DNA of 33,661 nt from Spirochaetota bacterium. GTDB taxonomy: Bacteria; Spirochaetota; UBA4802; JAFGDQ01. The notes beneath the pieces are model-generated. The model was given only the letters and a program-made list of their open reading frames with translations. It did no database searches and was not told where the DNA came from. The DNA is taken from the NCBI GenBank assembly GCA_034190085.1, contig JAXHTS010000008.1:1-33661 (forward strand). The letters are read 5' to 3'. Numbering within the stretch: position 1 is the stretch's first letter; every line of letters begins with the position of its first letter. Shown piece by piece: positions 33,541 through 33,661 of this stretch. The translations under genes and the position numbers were made by a program.

Positions 33541-33659
33541 ACTCGGGCGCGGCACCCGATGGTGGTGTCCTTGCCGATCAGCACCGGGCCGTGGAGCTCG
33601 GCCATGTCGTGAACGTCGCAGTTGCCCTCCATGAAGACGCCCCCGTCTCCCAGGTCGCC
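33541..33659 (-). CDS. Partial hexapeptide-repeat (left-handed beta-helix) protein, foreign composition
   Basis: In this GC-rich end the minus strand is open throughout. It reads GDLGDGGVFMEGNCDVHDMA, then ELHGPVLIGKDTTIGCRAR. The 'PVLIGKDTTIG' spacing is the hexapeptide repeat of acyltransferases and the C-terminal domain of sugar-nucleotide transferases. By hand count 83 of 121 bases are G or C, unlike the rest of the window at about one third. The frame enters from the right edge and is lost at the T run. It is probably from another genome joined by assembly. Exact enzyme unknown. Confidence 0.65.
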
Positions 33660-33661
33660 GT

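Overview
The window is AT-rich, roughly one third G+C, and comes from a diderm (Gram-negative-type) bacterium. Lipoprotein-sorting genes (a LolC/E-like permease and LolD), an outer-membrane beta-barrel, a core-heptose pathway (GmhA, HldE-like) and membrane-bound sulfatases all point to an outer membrane with lipopolysaccharide. A GAF-SpoIIE phosphatase and a PilZ-like protein resembling a Leptospira family suggest a spirochaete or a relative, but this placement is an inference of moderate strength. No tRNA, rRNA or CRISPR array was recognised.

Layout. Positions 1-410 hold transposon debris: the last 30 codons of an IS3-type transposase, then the N-terminal part of an IS481-type transposase in the opposite direction, then a strong palindrome. 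From 658 to 12782 lie housekeeping and signalling genes: the GAF/PP2C phosphatase, a small zinc-ribbon protein, a GT26-like glycosyltransferase with altered catalytic positions, ThiC, a glyoxalase II-like hydrolase, a methyltransferase-like protein, the LolC/E-LolD pair, a PilZ-like protein, a VWA/CobT-like protein and a Fur-family regulator. A 750-base gap with two palindromes precedes a long-chain acyl-CoA synthetase, which ends at a clear terminator. It converges with a minus-strand cluster: S-adenosylhomocysteinase, a dCMP-deaminase-like enzyme and a membrane-anchored unknown protein. Further minus-strand genes are an orphan ATP-grasp acyl-CoA synthetase beta subunit and a compact operon of an unknown 177-residue protein, a MoaD/ThiS-like sulfur carrier and its E1-like MoeB/ThiF activating enzyme.

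From about 21.7 kb the window becomes an envelope region. It has a beta-barrel protein gene and a PhzF gene, each interrupted by what looks like one missing base in or near a homopolymer. Next come two large translationally linked membrane sulfatases and a GT4 glycosyltransferase. Transcribed the other way are gmhA, an hldE-like gene whose second domain has lost its catalytic motif, and a membrane-anchored polysaccharide deacetylase. Together these suggest synthesis and decoration of a surface glycan.

The last 121 bases, after an eleven-base T run, switch abruptly to about 69% G+C. They encode part of a hexapeptide-repeat protein on the minus strand. This is most simply read as a chimeric assembly end, not as part of the same genome. 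I see no convincing new defence or mobile system. The best candidates for new biology are the MoaD-E1-unknown operon, several enzymes with altered active sites, and the split outer-membrane protein gene.
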